DNA of 57,224 nucleotides from an uncultured Lachnospiraceae bacterium (GCA_947629865.1 CANRFJ010000020.1:1-57224), one strand, 5' to 3'. Shown: positions 44,125 to 52,780, counted from the stretch's first letter. The notes: generated from the letters alone by a model not told the origin. Numbers and translations are program-made.

Positions 44125-45636
44125 CTATGGGCGCACCACAACCGGCACATCTTTTTTCTTAATGAGCCCCCGGTCGCGGATCACCACATTATTATAGGTG
44201 GAACTGCTCTCCATCGTCTTTCCGTTGCCTATGTACATGGCAATGTGATAGATCCTCTTATAACGACCGTTCCGCCTTGCGCTGCTCCCGCCAAAACAAA
44301 TCAGATCGCCGGGGCGTAGTTTCGCCGGATTATATGTCCCGGATCCTTTGACTTTCTTTCCCTTCCGCACATAGTAGCGGGCTATATCCGCCGCCACCGG
44401 CGCCCAGGAGGTACGCCGCACCAGATATTTTCCCGCCGCCCGGTAGCAGCGGTATACAAAGGAGGAGCAGTCAAAATAGTTCCGGCTCATCCGCCTGGCC
44501 TGACTGTAATGTTTCTTTCCCAGACGCTTATAGCCATAGCGCATGGCCTTAACCGCTGTCTTTGTGCTCACTGCCAGATAATATGCCAGGGACTTTCCGT
44601 CCACCTGACAGGAAATAATAGTACTGCCGTACTTTCTGGTTTTGATCGTACCCTTCCGGCTCACCGTGGCAATGGCCGTATTCTCACTGGTCCACTCCTT
44701 CACGCTGTCGCTGTTTATTCCGGTTATTTTCAGCTTTATGGTCTTCTTTTTCTGGTAAAAGCCATACTGTACCTTTAATTTGGGATTTGTGACCGTGACA
44801 GTACAGGAAAGTTTCAATCCGCATATCTCAGCCGTGACAACTGCCTTTCCCTCTTTCCCTGCCCGAAGGGTAGCACCCTGGGCATTAGAACTTTTTACCG
44901 CTATTACTCCTGAATCGGAAGACGTATATACAGCCTGTCCACCCGCTGTGTCCTCCAGCAGAAGAACCGCCTCACACCCCTTTGCCAGATTCATTTTCTT
45001 CCTGGCAAGATGCGGCTCGATAATCCGGACAGGTATGGAAAAATGATAGACTCCCCCATAAGAATCCGTAACTTTTACAGATATTACCGTCTGACCGGCG
45101 CTCACAGGCGTAACCATTCCGTTTGCATCGACTCTGGCAACCTTTACATTCTCCGAGGCATACTGACAGGACATGCCCTCGAAAGCATCGGGAACAATGC
45201 TGAACGGTCCGGCCCCTACGACTCCCGGCGAAAAAGACTGCTCCGTAAAAGACAACCCGTCCAGCAATTCATTGGCCCGCACCTCAATATTACAGTAGAG
45301 AATGGTATCTCCCTTCCGACGGACATACACGGATGCGCGGCCCACTCCCACGGCCCGAATAACCTTTTCCTCTGAAATGCTTACAATTCCTTCCCCTCCT
45401 GACAGGATCTCGCCTTCCGGCACATCTGTCAGTACAACCTCCTGCCCCAGATAGAGCTGATAGGAGATGGGAAGATCCGTTTCCCCATCCTTTGTCTCCG
45501 ACTCACCGGCATCTTCTGCCTCTGCCGCTCTCGTTTTGGCCAGCGCCGGTTCTGTCCGGACGACGCTGCCCGCCAAAAACAGGCCGGTAAAAACAAACAG
45601 CAGAAAGAAAACCCGTTTTCTCACATAAGATATCAT
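44125..45636 (-). CDS. Secreted NlpC/P60 peptidoglycan hydrolase with Ig-like domains
   Basis: A 503-residue wall hydrolase. A signal anchor or signal peptide (about 8-35) precedes bacterial Ig-like (Big_2-type) domains with phrases such as GRASVYVRRKGD, AGQTVISVKVTD and ENTAIATVSRKG. The C-terminal NlpC/P60 domain has the catalytic Cys in YFDCSSFVYR (C390), RPGDLICFGG and the His in YHIAMYIGNG (H464). It should cut the gamma-D-Glu-diamino acid bond of stem peptides. It begins 21 bp after serS with no terminator between, so they may share a transcript. Confidence 0.92.
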   Translation of the reverse strand: MISYVRKRVFFLLFVFTGLFLAGSVVRTEPALAKTRAAEAEDAGESETKDGETDLPISYQLYLGQEVVLTDVPEGEILSGGEGIVSISEEKVIRAVGVGRASVYVRRKGDTILYCNIEVRANELLDGLSFTEQSFSPGVVGAGPFSIVPDAFEGMSCQYASENVKVARVDANGMVTPVSAGQTVISVKVTDSYGGVYHFSIPVRIIEPHLARKKMNLAKGCEAVLLLEDTAGGQAVYTSSDSGVIAVKSSNAQGATLRAGKEGKAVVTAEICGLKLSCTVTVTNPKLKVQYGFYQKKKTIKLKITGINSDSVKEWTSENTAIATVSRKGTIKTRKYGSTIISCQVDGKSLAYYLAVSTKTAVKAMRYGYKRLGKKHYSQARRMSRNYFDCSSFVYRCYRAAGKYLVRRTSWAPVAADIARYYVRKGKKVKGSGTYNPAKLRPGDLICFGGSSARRNGRYKRIYHIAMYIGNGKTMESSSTYNNVVIRDRGLIKKKDVPVVVRP

Positions 45637-45657
45637 ACGCTTTTCACCCTTTCTTTT

Positions 45658-46947
45658 CTATTTATGCGGCGCCTCTATTTTTTCTTTTCCTCCCATATAC
45701 GGGCGGAGCGCTTCCGGAATGTTGACAGAACCATCCTCATTCAGATTGTTTTCCAGAAAAGCAATCAGCATACGGGGCGGCGCCGCCACCGTATTGTTCA
45801 GCGTATGGGCAAAATACTTTCCGCCCTCGCCGACTACGCGGATCTTTAACCGCCTGGCCTGGGCATCGCCCAGGTTGGAACAGCTCCCCACCTCAAAATA
45901 TTTTTTCTGCCGGGGCGACCACGCCTCCACATCAATGGACTTTACCTTCAAATCCGCCAGATCGCCAGAACAGCACTCCAACGTGCGCACCGGTATGTCC
46001 ATGGAGCGGAACAGATCCACCGTATTCTGCCACAACTTGTCAAACCATTTCATGCTGTCCTCCGGTTTACACAGCACAATCATCTCCTGCTTTTCAAACT
46101 GGTGAATCCGGTACACACCTCTCTCCTCGATACCGTGGGCGCCCTTCTCCTTGCGGAAGCAGGGGGAATAACTGGTGTAAGTCTGCGGAAGCGTCTCCTC
46201 CGGCACAATCTTATCAATAAATCGCCCGATCATGGAGTGCTCGCTGGTACCAATCAGATATAAATCCTCTCCCTCAATTTTATACATCATAGCGTCCATT
46301 TCCTCAAAGGACATGACGCCCGCCGCTACATGGGAGCGAATCATAAAGGGCGGCACACAGTAGGTAAAACCGCGGTCGATCATAAAATCTCTGGCATAAG
46401 AGAGAACAGCCGAGTGAAGCCTGGCAATATCTCCCATCAGATAATAAAACCCGTTGCCCGCCACATCTCTGGCAGAATCCAGATCAATGCCCTGCAGTTT
46501 CTCCATGATCTCCGTGTGGTAAGGAATCTCAAAATCCGGCACAAATGGCTCGCCGAATTTTTCAATTTCTACATTTTCGCTGTCATCTTTTCCAATGGGC
46601 ACGCTGGCGTCAATGATATTGGGAATCACCATCATGCGCTCATTGACCTGTTCCGCCAGCTCCGTCTCCTTCTTTTCCAGGGCCGCCAGTTCCTCGGCAT
46701 ATTTTGCCACCTCGGCCTTCATGGCCTCGGCTTCCTCCTTCTTGCCCTGTCCCATCAAAGCGCCAATCTGCTTGGAATTTTTCTTTCTTGCCGCCCGCAG
46801 ATCGTCTGCCCGCTGCTGAGTCTCCCGGCGCTCCCTGTCAAGGGAAATAACCTCGTCTACGAGCGGGAGCTTCGCCTCCTGGAATTTGTTCCGGATATTC
46901 TGTTTTACAATATCCGGATTTTCTCTCAAAAATTTTATATCTATCAT
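45658..46947 (-). CDS. serS: Serine--tRNA ligase
   Basis: Charges tRNA-Ser. The 429-residue protein has the N-terminal tRNA-binding coiled coil (about 30-110). Class II motifs follow: the TSEHSMIG segment, motif 2 (FRKEKGAHGIEERGVYRIHQ) and motif 3 (NNTVAAPPRMLIAFLENN). Length is normal. Its leader is about 75 nt, too short for a T-box. Confidence 0.97.
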   Translation of the reverse strand: MIDIKFLRENPDIVKQNIRNKFQEAKLPLVDEVISLDRERRETQQRADDLRAARKKNSKQIGALMGQGKKEEAEAMKAEVAKYAEELAALEKKETELAEQVNERMMVIPNIIDASVPIGKDDSENVEIEKFGEPFVPDFEIPYHTEIMEKLQGIDLDSARDVAGNGFYYLMGDIARLHSAVLSYARDFMIDRGFTYCVPPFMIRSHVAAGVMSFEEMDAMMYKIEGEDLYLIGTSEHSMIGRFIDKIVPEETLPQTYTSYSPCFRKEKGAHGIEERGVYRIHQFEKQEMIVLCKPEDSMKWFDKLWQNTVDLFRSMDIPVRTLECCSGDLADLKVKSIDVEAWSPRQKKYFEVGSCSNLGDAQARRLKIRVVGEGGKYFAHTLNNTVAAPPRMLIAFLENNLNEDGSVNIPEALRPYMGGKEKIEAPHK

Positions 46948-47018
46948 TTTTTCCTCATTTCCGCACCGGCTCGCACCGGCGCCTTCTTTTAATGTCGACT
47001 GCTTCGCATTTACTGGAA

Positions 47019-47047
47019 ATTATACAACACTTTGAGCGACGTTGCAA
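47019..47047 (-). promoter_or_regulatory. Promoter of serS
   Basis: Minus-strand TTGCAA (47047-47042), 17-bp spacer, perfect TATAAT (47024-47019), 71 bp upstream of serS. Two 16-bp direct repeats (TTCTTTTGCGGTTTTA, 47060-47075 and 47078-47093) lie just upstream and cover the ABC-F stop. Confidence 0.65.
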
Positions 47048-47090
47048 GTGCCGCCCTACTTCTTTTGCGGTTTTAGTTTCTTTTGCGGTT

Positions 47091-48623
47091 TTAATTGACG
47101 CGATGCAGCCCGTTGCCGTCCAGACGGTACACCGTGTCGCATACCTCTCCAATAAATTTCCTGTCATGAGAGACACTGATGATGGCGCCGGGAAAGGCCT
47201 GAAGCATACTGCGGATTACCGGACCAGACAATGGCGACAGGTTTCTGGTAGGTTCATCTAACAGCCAGACGCCTGCTCCGCTTATACTCATCTTCAGGAG
47301 AAACACCTTCGCCTTTTGTCCGCCGGACAGTCCGCCGAGCGGTCTCACCATTTCGTCCCAGGTAAATTTAAGACTTCCCAGAAATGTCTGAATCCTTGAA
47401 CGCTCCTCCCTGTCTCCATCCGGGCATAGGAATTCCACCGGAGACAGTTCCCAGGGCATCTCCTCCTCATAGTTCTGAGGCATATACGCCATGGAAATAT
47501 CCTTCCTGCCGGATAATTCCTGGCGGATTTTTCGCAAAAGCGTTGTTTTCCCCGCTCCGTTTTTTCCTGTCAGACAGATTTTTTCAGACCCCCTCACCCA
47601 GAGGTGAACATTTTCTGCCAGTCTGCGCCCGCCGGCACAGAGAACAGGCAGATCCAGACGCAGCACTGTCTTGCCCTCCGGAATTTTTCCAGCTCCGGAT
47701 ATCCGCAGAAAAATCGCCTCCTCTGCATCGGGAAACTCCGTCATTTCCCCCGCCTCTCTCTCAAACCGTCGCTCCAGACCTTTTACCGCCCTCATTTTCT
47801 TTTTCAAAAGCGCCGCCCCATGGGGATCCTGTCTGGTAATAATCTCCTGTTCATGGTGCACACGCTGCTCAATTCGTCGAAGTTTTTCCTGCTGTAAGCG
47901 GTACTCGCTCCTCTCCTTGCGGGCTAACTGCTCCTGTTTTTTCAGACCAGCGGCCCGACGGCAGGAATACTCCGCATAGCCAGTTCTTTCTACCTGATGA
48001 CGGGCCTTTTGCCTGTTACGAATCTGCTCCAGATGAATGATTACATTGGCGCTATGCTCCAGCAACGTCTCGTCATGGGAGATAAAAATGGCGATTCCCT
48101 GCCACCGGTTCAACCATTTCTCCAGCCAGACAAGAGTTTCTATATCCATATCATTCGACGGCTCATCCAACAGGAGCACATCCGGCCTCCTGCACAAAAT
48201 CCGCACAAACTGAACTTTGATTTTTTCTCCTCCGGACAAACTATCCATCGTCCGGTCTTCATACAGGAGCGAAAGTGGCAGAGCCAGTTCTGCGGCCATC
48301 CCTGCCAGTTCACCCGTGTCCATCATCAAAAATCCCGGCTCCCCGGACAGAAACTCATAGACGCTTTTTTTCCTCTCTCCTCCGGTCAGTTCCTGCCCCA
48401 GATAGCCAAATACATTATTCTGTCTCAGAATTTCTCCCGTATATTCGGCATATTCCTCAATAAGACTCTCATCATAAATCAGTTTGAGCAGGGTGGATTT
48501 TCCGTTTCCCTCCTCCCCGATAACAGCCGCCCTGTCTCCTTTATTTAAGCAGAACGATAATTCTGACACCAACTCCCGCAAATCTTTCTTCTGAAGTATA
48601 CTCACCTTTTTTAACTGTATCAT
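47091..48623 (-). CDS. ABC-F family ATPase, probable ribosome protection protein
   Basis: A 510-residue cytosolic protein with two ABC domains and no membrane segment. The first has GEEGNGKSTLLKL and DSLSGGEKIKVQ, with LLLDEPSNDMD. The second has GKNGAGKTTLLRK, GGLSGGQKAKVF and LLDEPTRNLSP, where one aspartate of the usual motif is changed. A charged inter-domain linker (about 215-300) corresponds to the P-site tRNA interaction motif. Size and layout resemble antibiotic-resistance ABC-F proteins such as Lsa, Vga and CplR. The inducible-type leader supports resistance to ribosome-targeting drugs (PLS-type compounds), but the drug range cannot be read from sequence. Confidence 0.88.
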   Translation of the reverse strand: MIQLKKVSILQKKDLRELVSELSFCLNKGDRAAVIGEEGNGKSTLLKLIYDESLIEEYAEYTGEILRQNNVFGYLGQELTGGERKKSVYEFLSGEPGFLMMDTGELAGMAAELALPLSLLYEDRTMDSLSGGEKIKVQFVRILCRRPDVLLLDEPSNDMDIETLVWLEKWLNRWQGIAIFISHDETLLEHSANVIIHLEQIRNRQKARHQVERTGYAEYSCRRAAGLKKQEQLARKERSEYRLQQEKLRRIEQRVHHEQEIITRQDPHGAALLKKKMRAVKGLERRFEREAGEMTEFPDAEEAIFLRISGAGKIPEGKTVLRLDLPVLCAGGRRLAENVHLWVRGSEKICLTGKNGAGKTTLLRKIRQELSGRKDISMAYMPQNYEEEMPWELSPVEFLCPDGDREERSRIQTFLGSLKFTWDEMVRPLGGLSGGQKAKVFLLKMSISGAGVWLLDEPTRNLSPLSGPVIRSMLQAFPGAIISVSHDRKFIGEVCDTVYRLDGNGLHRVN

Positions 48624-48690
48624 TCAAAGCCTCCTTTTGCACAAAAATCGACGGTTGAAAAGCGCGCCGCTCCGCAAACAGCAGACTTTT

Positions 48691-48852
48691 CTATAAAAAA
48701 ATCTGCTTCCGCATCAAGCCGAAAGCAGATTCTGGTACACAAATATAGTGTATTGCCACAGAAAAGTTAAAAACATCTCTGGCTGGTACAGACCTGATAA
48801 ATAATCTACTATCGGCATCATAACAAGTCCCGGACATGCCGGGCAAAAACAT
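48691..48852 (-). CDS. Possible 53-codon upstream ORF in the ABC-F leader
   Basis: Open frame starting MFLPGMSG and ending LMRKQIFL. It spans the antiterminator segment and the whole terminator, with its stop within the T run. The ribosome binding site is weak (GAG nine bases upstream). If translated, ribosome position would decide which RNA structure forms. It may instead be a chance frame. Confidence 0.35.
   Translation of the reverse strand: MFLPGMSGTCYDADSRLFIRSVPARDVFNFSVAIHYICVPESAFGLMRKQIFL
48694..48731 (-). terminator. Attenuator terminator upstream of the ABC-F gene
   Basis: Minus-strand stem AATCTGCTT / AAGCAGATT (48731-48723 and 48708-48700), 14-nt loop, six Ts. It lies about 70 bp before the gene rather than after one. 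An upstream segment AGTAGATT (48810-48803) can pair with its 5' arm over eight positions with one wobble, giving an antiterminator. Confidence 0.75.
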
Positions 48853-48870
48853 ATGCTGTCTCAAAGTAAA

Positions 48871-48885
48871 TTATTTTATAATCAT
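48871..48885 (-). CDS. Short leader peptide MIIK of the ABC-F gene
   Basis: ATG-ATT-ATA-AAA-TAA, preceded at five bases by a perfect AGGAGG (48896-48891). A strong ribosome binding site before a four-codon ORF in an attenuator leader suggests a drug-sensing leader peptide. Confidence 0.5.
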   Translation of the reverse strand: MIIK

Positions 48886-48927
48886 GTCTGCCTCCTGTCG
48901 TGCATATATGCACCTTTTTATATTTTC

Positions 48928-48956
48928 ATTATAGCGGCCGGATCAGAGATTGTCAA
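48928..48956 (-). promoter_or_regulatory. Consensus promoter of the ABC-F leader
   Basis: Minus-strand TTGACA (48956-48951), 17-bp spacer, TATAAT (48933-48928): a full consensus sigma-A promoter about 305 bp before the gene. A 14-nt palindrome GTGCATATATGCAC (48913-48900) lies just downstream of the expected start point. Confidence 0.85.
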
Positions 48957-48963
48957 TCTACTC

Positions 48964-50133
48964 TTACTCCGTTGTATAGGCGCTATTTTCATTCACCGTC
49001 TGAAGATATTTCTTCTGCAGCTCCAGAGTATACTCCATCGGCTTTTTTATGGTGTTGCTCACCATCTCCGGCGTCTGGTTCATGCTGAACATACGGAAGG
49101 CAACCTCCTTCTTTTCTTCTTCCAGTCCTTCCTTCAGGCCGGATCTACGGCCTTCCTCTAAGCCGGATCTACGGCCTTCCTCTAAGCCGGATCTGCGACC
49201 TTCCTCTAAGCCGGATTTGCGGCCTTCCTCCAAGCCGGATTTGCGGCCTTCCTCCAAGCCGGCAGAATGGCCTTTCTCATAGCACTCCCTCCCGATGCTC
49301 ATCCCAAGTCCTGTCACACTGTCCACCTCCTTCCACAACTCCTCATTCTCCGAGAAGTCGATATACTTTTTTATCTTTGTCAGAAATTCTTCCGTGTGGG
49401 GATACATGATGGCGTGCAGAAACTCCATCATCCCGTTCACTTCTTTCTCCTCCATCTCCCGGAACACACTGTCCCCCAGCCGGATTACCACCAGCGTCAG
49501 CAGATCGTAGTCCGCCCGATTCGGCCGGCAGTTCCCGTAATTCTTCGTGTTATTCATCTCCATCAGGGAGATGCTGAACTTCTCCTCCTCCGGCACGTCG
49601 TCCCGGCAGATCCAGATTGAATAACACTTCTCCAGACAGCCGTAATCCGTCTCGCTCGTCACCACAGACAGCTGCGACGCCAGCTCTCTGGCCAGATAGT
49701 AGAGCCCCCTCTTTTCTACCGGATAGCCCGGACGGTATGTCAGCTGCATCTCCAGGTCGATATGCAGGTTCACCGTAATCTTCCCGCCGGACAGCTCCGG
49801 GTTCACCGCCCGGAACTTTGTGTCAAAAACAGAAAGCTTCTCATCCAGCACCACAAACTCCTTGTCGTCCCCGATAATCCGCGTGGCGGCGCCGGCGTGC
49901 CTGTGTCCCGGCGATACATGCTCACAATCCGTGATGGAGTCCCCCTCGATAAATTCCATGATCTCCGGGTAACTGTAGTCCCGGAACTCGCGCACCACTC
50001 CCTTTAAGATAATGGTGAGTACTTCTTTATTTTTGTATAGTTCCTTGCTGGCACAATCCAGCCCTTCCATCCCCTCTGTCACACGGAGCGAATGGAGGAC
50101 GTCAATGCTGCCAGACAGGTTTTCCTCTGGCAT
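48964..50133 (-). CDS. Rpn/PD-(D/E)xK nuclease-like protein with C-terminal octapeptide repeats
   Basis: A 389-residue protein resembling the Rpn/YhgA-like 'PD-(D/E)xK nuclease family transposase' group. The core has an Asp in FDTKFRAV followed by [10 protein letters not shown], the D...ExQ pattern of this fold. The C-terminal 110 residues are charged and include five GLEEGR(K/R)S repeats encoded by 24-bp tandem units, then [16 protein letters not shown], a tail common in this family. The ATG at 50133 follows GGGAGG. Such genes are often in multiple copies and mobile; the biological role is unsettled. Confidence 0.75.
   Translation of the reverse strand: MPEENLSGSIDVLHSLRVTEGMEGLDCASKELYKNKEVLTIILKGVVREFRDYSYPEIMEFIEGDSITDCEHVSPGHRHAGAATRIIGDDKEFVVLDEKLSVFDTKFRAVNPELSGGKITVNLHIDLEMQLTYRPGYPVEKRGLYYLARELASQLSVVTSETDYGCLEKCYSIWICRDDVPEEEKFSISLMEMNNTKNYGNCRPNRADYDLLTLVVIRLGDSVFREMEEKEVNGMMEFLHAIMYPHTEEFLTKIKKYIDFSENEELWKEVDSVTGLGMSIGRECYEKGHSAGLEEGRKSGLEEGRKSGLEEGRRSGLEEGRRSGLEEGRRSGLKEGLEEEKKEVAFRMFSMNQTPEMVSNTIKKPMEYTLELQKKYLQTVNENSAYTTE
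49136..49262. repeat. 24-bp tandem repeats inside the Rpn-like gene
   Basis: Five full copies (49136-49159, 49160-49183, 49184-49207, 49208-49231, 49232-49255) of a unit like AAGCCGGATTTGCGGCCTTC plus four bases, and a partial sixth. The unit is in frame (8 codons), so copy number can vary without a frameshift. There are no spacers, so it is not CRISPR. Confidence 0.95.
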
Positions 50134-50139
50134 CCACAC

Positions 50140-50503
50140 CCTCCCTTTTCATTATAGCTTTTTGGATCTTATTTTACAATATTAATCGCATAAAATCAGA
50201 TGTTTAGAAAATGTAGGATTATCTTAGCACAGAGAGAGAAGAAATACAATTGGAAAGCCTGCACAAAAAAAGAGGTGGGATTTTGTGTGAAAGTGACGAT
50301 TTTTCAGCGCATTACGCCCACAGGGTAGATTTTAAGGCGTAATACGCCAGAATCCTACTGTTTCTGTATTATAATATCCCATCGCGCCCCTTTCACACCA
50401 TCCGCAGCCAAAGCACAACAAAAAAGAGACCAACTTTACAGTCAGTCTCAAATATTTATATGACAGGAAATGGATTTTCCTCTTTAATAACCTTTATGTT
50501 GTC
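50140..50503. other. Intergenic region with paired GC palindromes
   Basis: No convincing gene. It contains the perfect palindrome GGCGTAATACGCC (50336-50348) and a near copy GCGCATTACGCCC (50307-50319), about 29 bp apart, a TATAAT on both strands near 50369-50375, and the terminator at 50420-50449. The palindromes could be operators or RNA hairpins in the leader of the Rpn-like gene. Confidence 0.5.
50420..50449 (-). terminator. Terminator of the polysaccharide cluster
   Basis: Minus-strand GAGACTGACT / AGTTGGTCTC pair over ten positions (two wobbles) around GTAA, followed by TTTTTT. It lies 54 bp after the acyltransferase stop and marks the end of the leftward cluster. Confidence 0.88.
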
Positions 50504-51595
50504 TCATCTTCTGCTCCAAAATCTTCTTTTCAGTTTTCCATACACTTCCGCAAATAAAAGCGAAATGACAAACACGATTACAGAAATGATAACAACAACT
50601 ACCGCCTCAATTGGTGAATTGCCAAACAGCCTGTCCCCCATGAGAATGAAAATCACATCTATTACTCCTGCATGTACCAGATAGATTAAAAATGTGCAGC
50701 CGGACAATCCGGAAAAATCTCGTTTAGTTTTCATAACGGAAAATCCGGCAAAAACCAGACAGGCGGCTATAACCTCAATCGGCGCCAGGGGGCCATAGGA
50801 AAATGGATTTTCCCATAGTTTGGCTGTATCAACCGGCAGCCCTTCCAAACCACGTAAATAATTGATATATGCCAGAACTGTATTTATCAAAAAGCCACTG
50901 ACAATCAACAGAACTGCTTTTCCATTGTCTTTATGGGAATCGCTCCATCTTCTGATCTTATATCCCATTATAAAATAACTCAGAAAGTAAAAAGCATAAC
51001 CAATGTCCCACATTAATTTGTGTTCACTTGTTACATAACCCAGACTTGCAAGTACAAGAAAAATCAGCGTAATATTGCCATATAGTTCTACCCCCCCCCC
51101 CGAAAAATCGGCGTTGAGCCGTATCACAAATGGTACAACCAAATATAAGCCTATAAGCACGGACAAATACCACAGATGCCCCGACGGACGCCCCTGCAGC
51201 AGATCCTTGAAAATGAAAAACAAGGAAGCCAAAAAGGTATCTGTACTGTCTATATGTAAAACAAATACACCCATAACTAATTTCGCCACTCGATACATTG
51301 TATATAAAAGGAAGAACACTGCGCCGGTAATGCCTATATTACGAATTGATTTTTTATAAAAGAAGTTATAGTCCGCATTCCTTTCATCTGCTAGTAGAAA
51401 AGCTCCTGAAAGCATCAAAAAACAGGGAACAGCAAAGCGAACTATATGGTTAATCAACATAACCGGGAGACTACAGTCCGTAGGAATTCCTTCTTCATTA
51501 CACACTAAAAAGCCACCCGAAACATGCAGCATTATCACTGCAAAAGCGCTTATGATCCGAAGCAGATCATAGTTGGATTCTCTTACTTTGAGCAT
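50504..51595 (-). CDS. Acyltransferase 3 family protein with phase-variable poly-G tract
   Basis: Membrane O-acyltransferase of 363 residues with about ten helices. It opens ESNYDLLRIISAFAVIMLHVSG, with the conserved His, and has HIVRFAVPCFLMLSGAFLL and GHLWYLSVLIGLYL. It probably acetylates a surface glycan made by the adjacent cluster. An 11-G run (plus 51091-51101) encodes SGGGV near residue 167 and is in frame, so this copy is intact. A change of tract length by other than three would truncate it at mid-protein. Last gene of the cluster, before a strong terminator. Confidence 0.88.
   Translation of the reverse strand: MLKVRESNYDLLRIISAFAVIMLHVSGGFLVCNEEGIPTDCSLPVMLINHIVRFAVPCFLMLSGAFLLADERNADYNFFYKKSIRNIGITGAVFFLLYTMYRVAKLVMGVFVLHIDSTDTFLASLFFIFKDLLQGRPSGHLWYLSVLIGLYLVVPFVIRLNADFSGGGVELYGNITLIFLVLASLGYVTSEHKLMWDIGYAFYFLSYFIMGYKIRRWSDSHKDNGKAVLLIVSGFLINTVLAYINYLRGLEGLPVDTAKLWENPFSYGPLAPIEVIAACLVFAGFSVMKTKRDFSGLSGCTFLIYLVHAGVIDVIFILMGDRLFGNSPIEAVVVVIISVIVFVISLLFAEVYGKLKRRFWSRR
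51091..51101. repeat. Poly-C/G tract (11) in the acyltransferase gene
   Basis: Eleven consecutive Cs on the plus strand (Gs in the coding strand). The frame is open with 11, and would also be open with 8 or 14. It is a typical simple-sequence contingency tract. Confidence 0.9.
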
Positions 51596-51632
51596 ATTAT
51601 TATTTTATCCTTTCAAAATTCCTCGCAATTAT

Positions 51633-52736
51633 CTATTTCCTTTTTAACACCATTTTTAAACAGGAAACAAATTTATTTGGAAAATATCTTTCTATCAGGT
51701 ACTTCCCTTTTTGCTTAAAACCGGAAATCTCTGATAAACCTGTTCTTTCTTTTGTCAGTTTGTCCATCTGTGCCGAGAATGAATACGGCGCTGCACCAAA
51801 CTCTGGTCTTTTCAAAAATTCTCTCAGACAGTTCTCCATACCAGCCTCCGGTTCTGTAAACTCATAATTTCCCACAGTCTGCAAAAATTTAGCATTATCA
51901 AACCGGCGATTAAAATATCTGTCATAAATCACCTGGTATTTATTTCCCATTACTTCATAAATCGGCTTTGCATCATCTGTGTATTGAATCTTTATATCCC
52001 GATCCATTACATCCCTGAAAACTCTCTGGTATATGGCAAGTACATTATTCCATTGAATTGCTTGATCCGTTGTTATATGAAATGCCTGTCCCAGCGCCCT
52101 TTCATTGCCAATAAGTCCTGATATCCCCTGCGCCACATCTTCGCCGAGCGTCATAGTTGTGTATTTTTCTGCGATGCTTTTCGGGAAAAGCACTGTTCTG
52201 CCATGCAGGGCACGATAGAGCCATAATTCCTTTTCATATACGCCGAGCTGCAGGCGCTGATTACTATAGGTTATGTATGGGCGGATAATCGTCCAGTTCG
52301 TTCTGCCAGATTTCCGAAGCAGATTTTCCTGCCGTGCTTTAGCAAGGGCATACTCATCCGTTCTCAGATACGCCTCCTCATCTATCACATCCAGAAGTCT
52401 TGGCGAATCCTCGGTTATCGGTCTGACTGAATCTGCGTAAACGCGGCTGGAGCTTAAGAACAGATATTGTCCTGTCGCATCAAGAAATAAATCACGTCTC
52501 AGCTTAAATTCATCTGTCTGATAGACCATAAAATCTACTATTGCATCATACTTATCCTTTAACAGCATTTTCAAGAAACCACAATCGTGTGCATTTCCCT
52601 GAATATATCTGATATTTCTAAACTCTGATTTTCTTTCCGTCCGGCTGGTCACAGTTACATCCCAACTGTGCTGTGCCAATATCCTGACAAGATCGACACC
52701 CATCGCGCCGGTTCCACCTAAAACGAGTATTTTCAT
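51633..52736 (-). CDS. NAD-dependent epimerase/dehydratase family protein (extended SDR)
   Basis: A 367-residue Rossmann enzyme starting KILVLGGTGAMGVDLVRIL, the NAD(P) motif of extended SDRs. The region LFLSSSRVYA followed by DEYALAKAR stands where the active-site Ser and YxxxK motif are expected. The C-terminal half is longer than in simple sugar epimerases. Given the neighbours it probably acts on a nucleotide sugar or related cyclic substrate for surface glycan synthesis. It starts after GGAAA and lies between the split SDR gene and the acyltransferase. Confidence 0.85.
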   Translation of the reverse strand: MKILVLGGTGAMGVDLVRILAQHSWDVTVTSRTERKSEFRNIRYIQGNAHDCGFLKMLLKDKYDAIVDFMVYQTDEFKLRRDLFLDATGQYLFLSSSRVYADSVRPITEDSPRLLDVIDEEAYLRTDEYALAKARQENLLRKSGRTNWTIIRPYITYSNQRLQLGVYEKELWLYRALHGRTVLFPKSIAEKYTTMTLGEDVAQGISGLIGNERALGQAFHITTDQAIQWNNVLAIYQRVFRDVMDRDIKIQYTDDAKPIYEVMGNKYQVIYDRYFNRRFDNAKFLQTVGNYEFTEPEAGMENCLREFLKRPEFGAAPYSFSAQMDKLTKERTGLSEISGFKQKGKYLIERYFPNKFVSCLKMVLKRK

Positions 52737-52780
52737 GTCGGTTTCCTTTCTTCTTTTTCATGAAAGAAAACCGAGCGCGT

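Noticed and set aside
46948-47018. Possible T-box leader of serS
   Set aside because: The transcript leader is only about 75 nt and lacks the AGGGTGGNACCGCG-type core.
49136-49262. CRISPR-like array
   Set aside because: Repeats are contiguous, in frame and without spacers.
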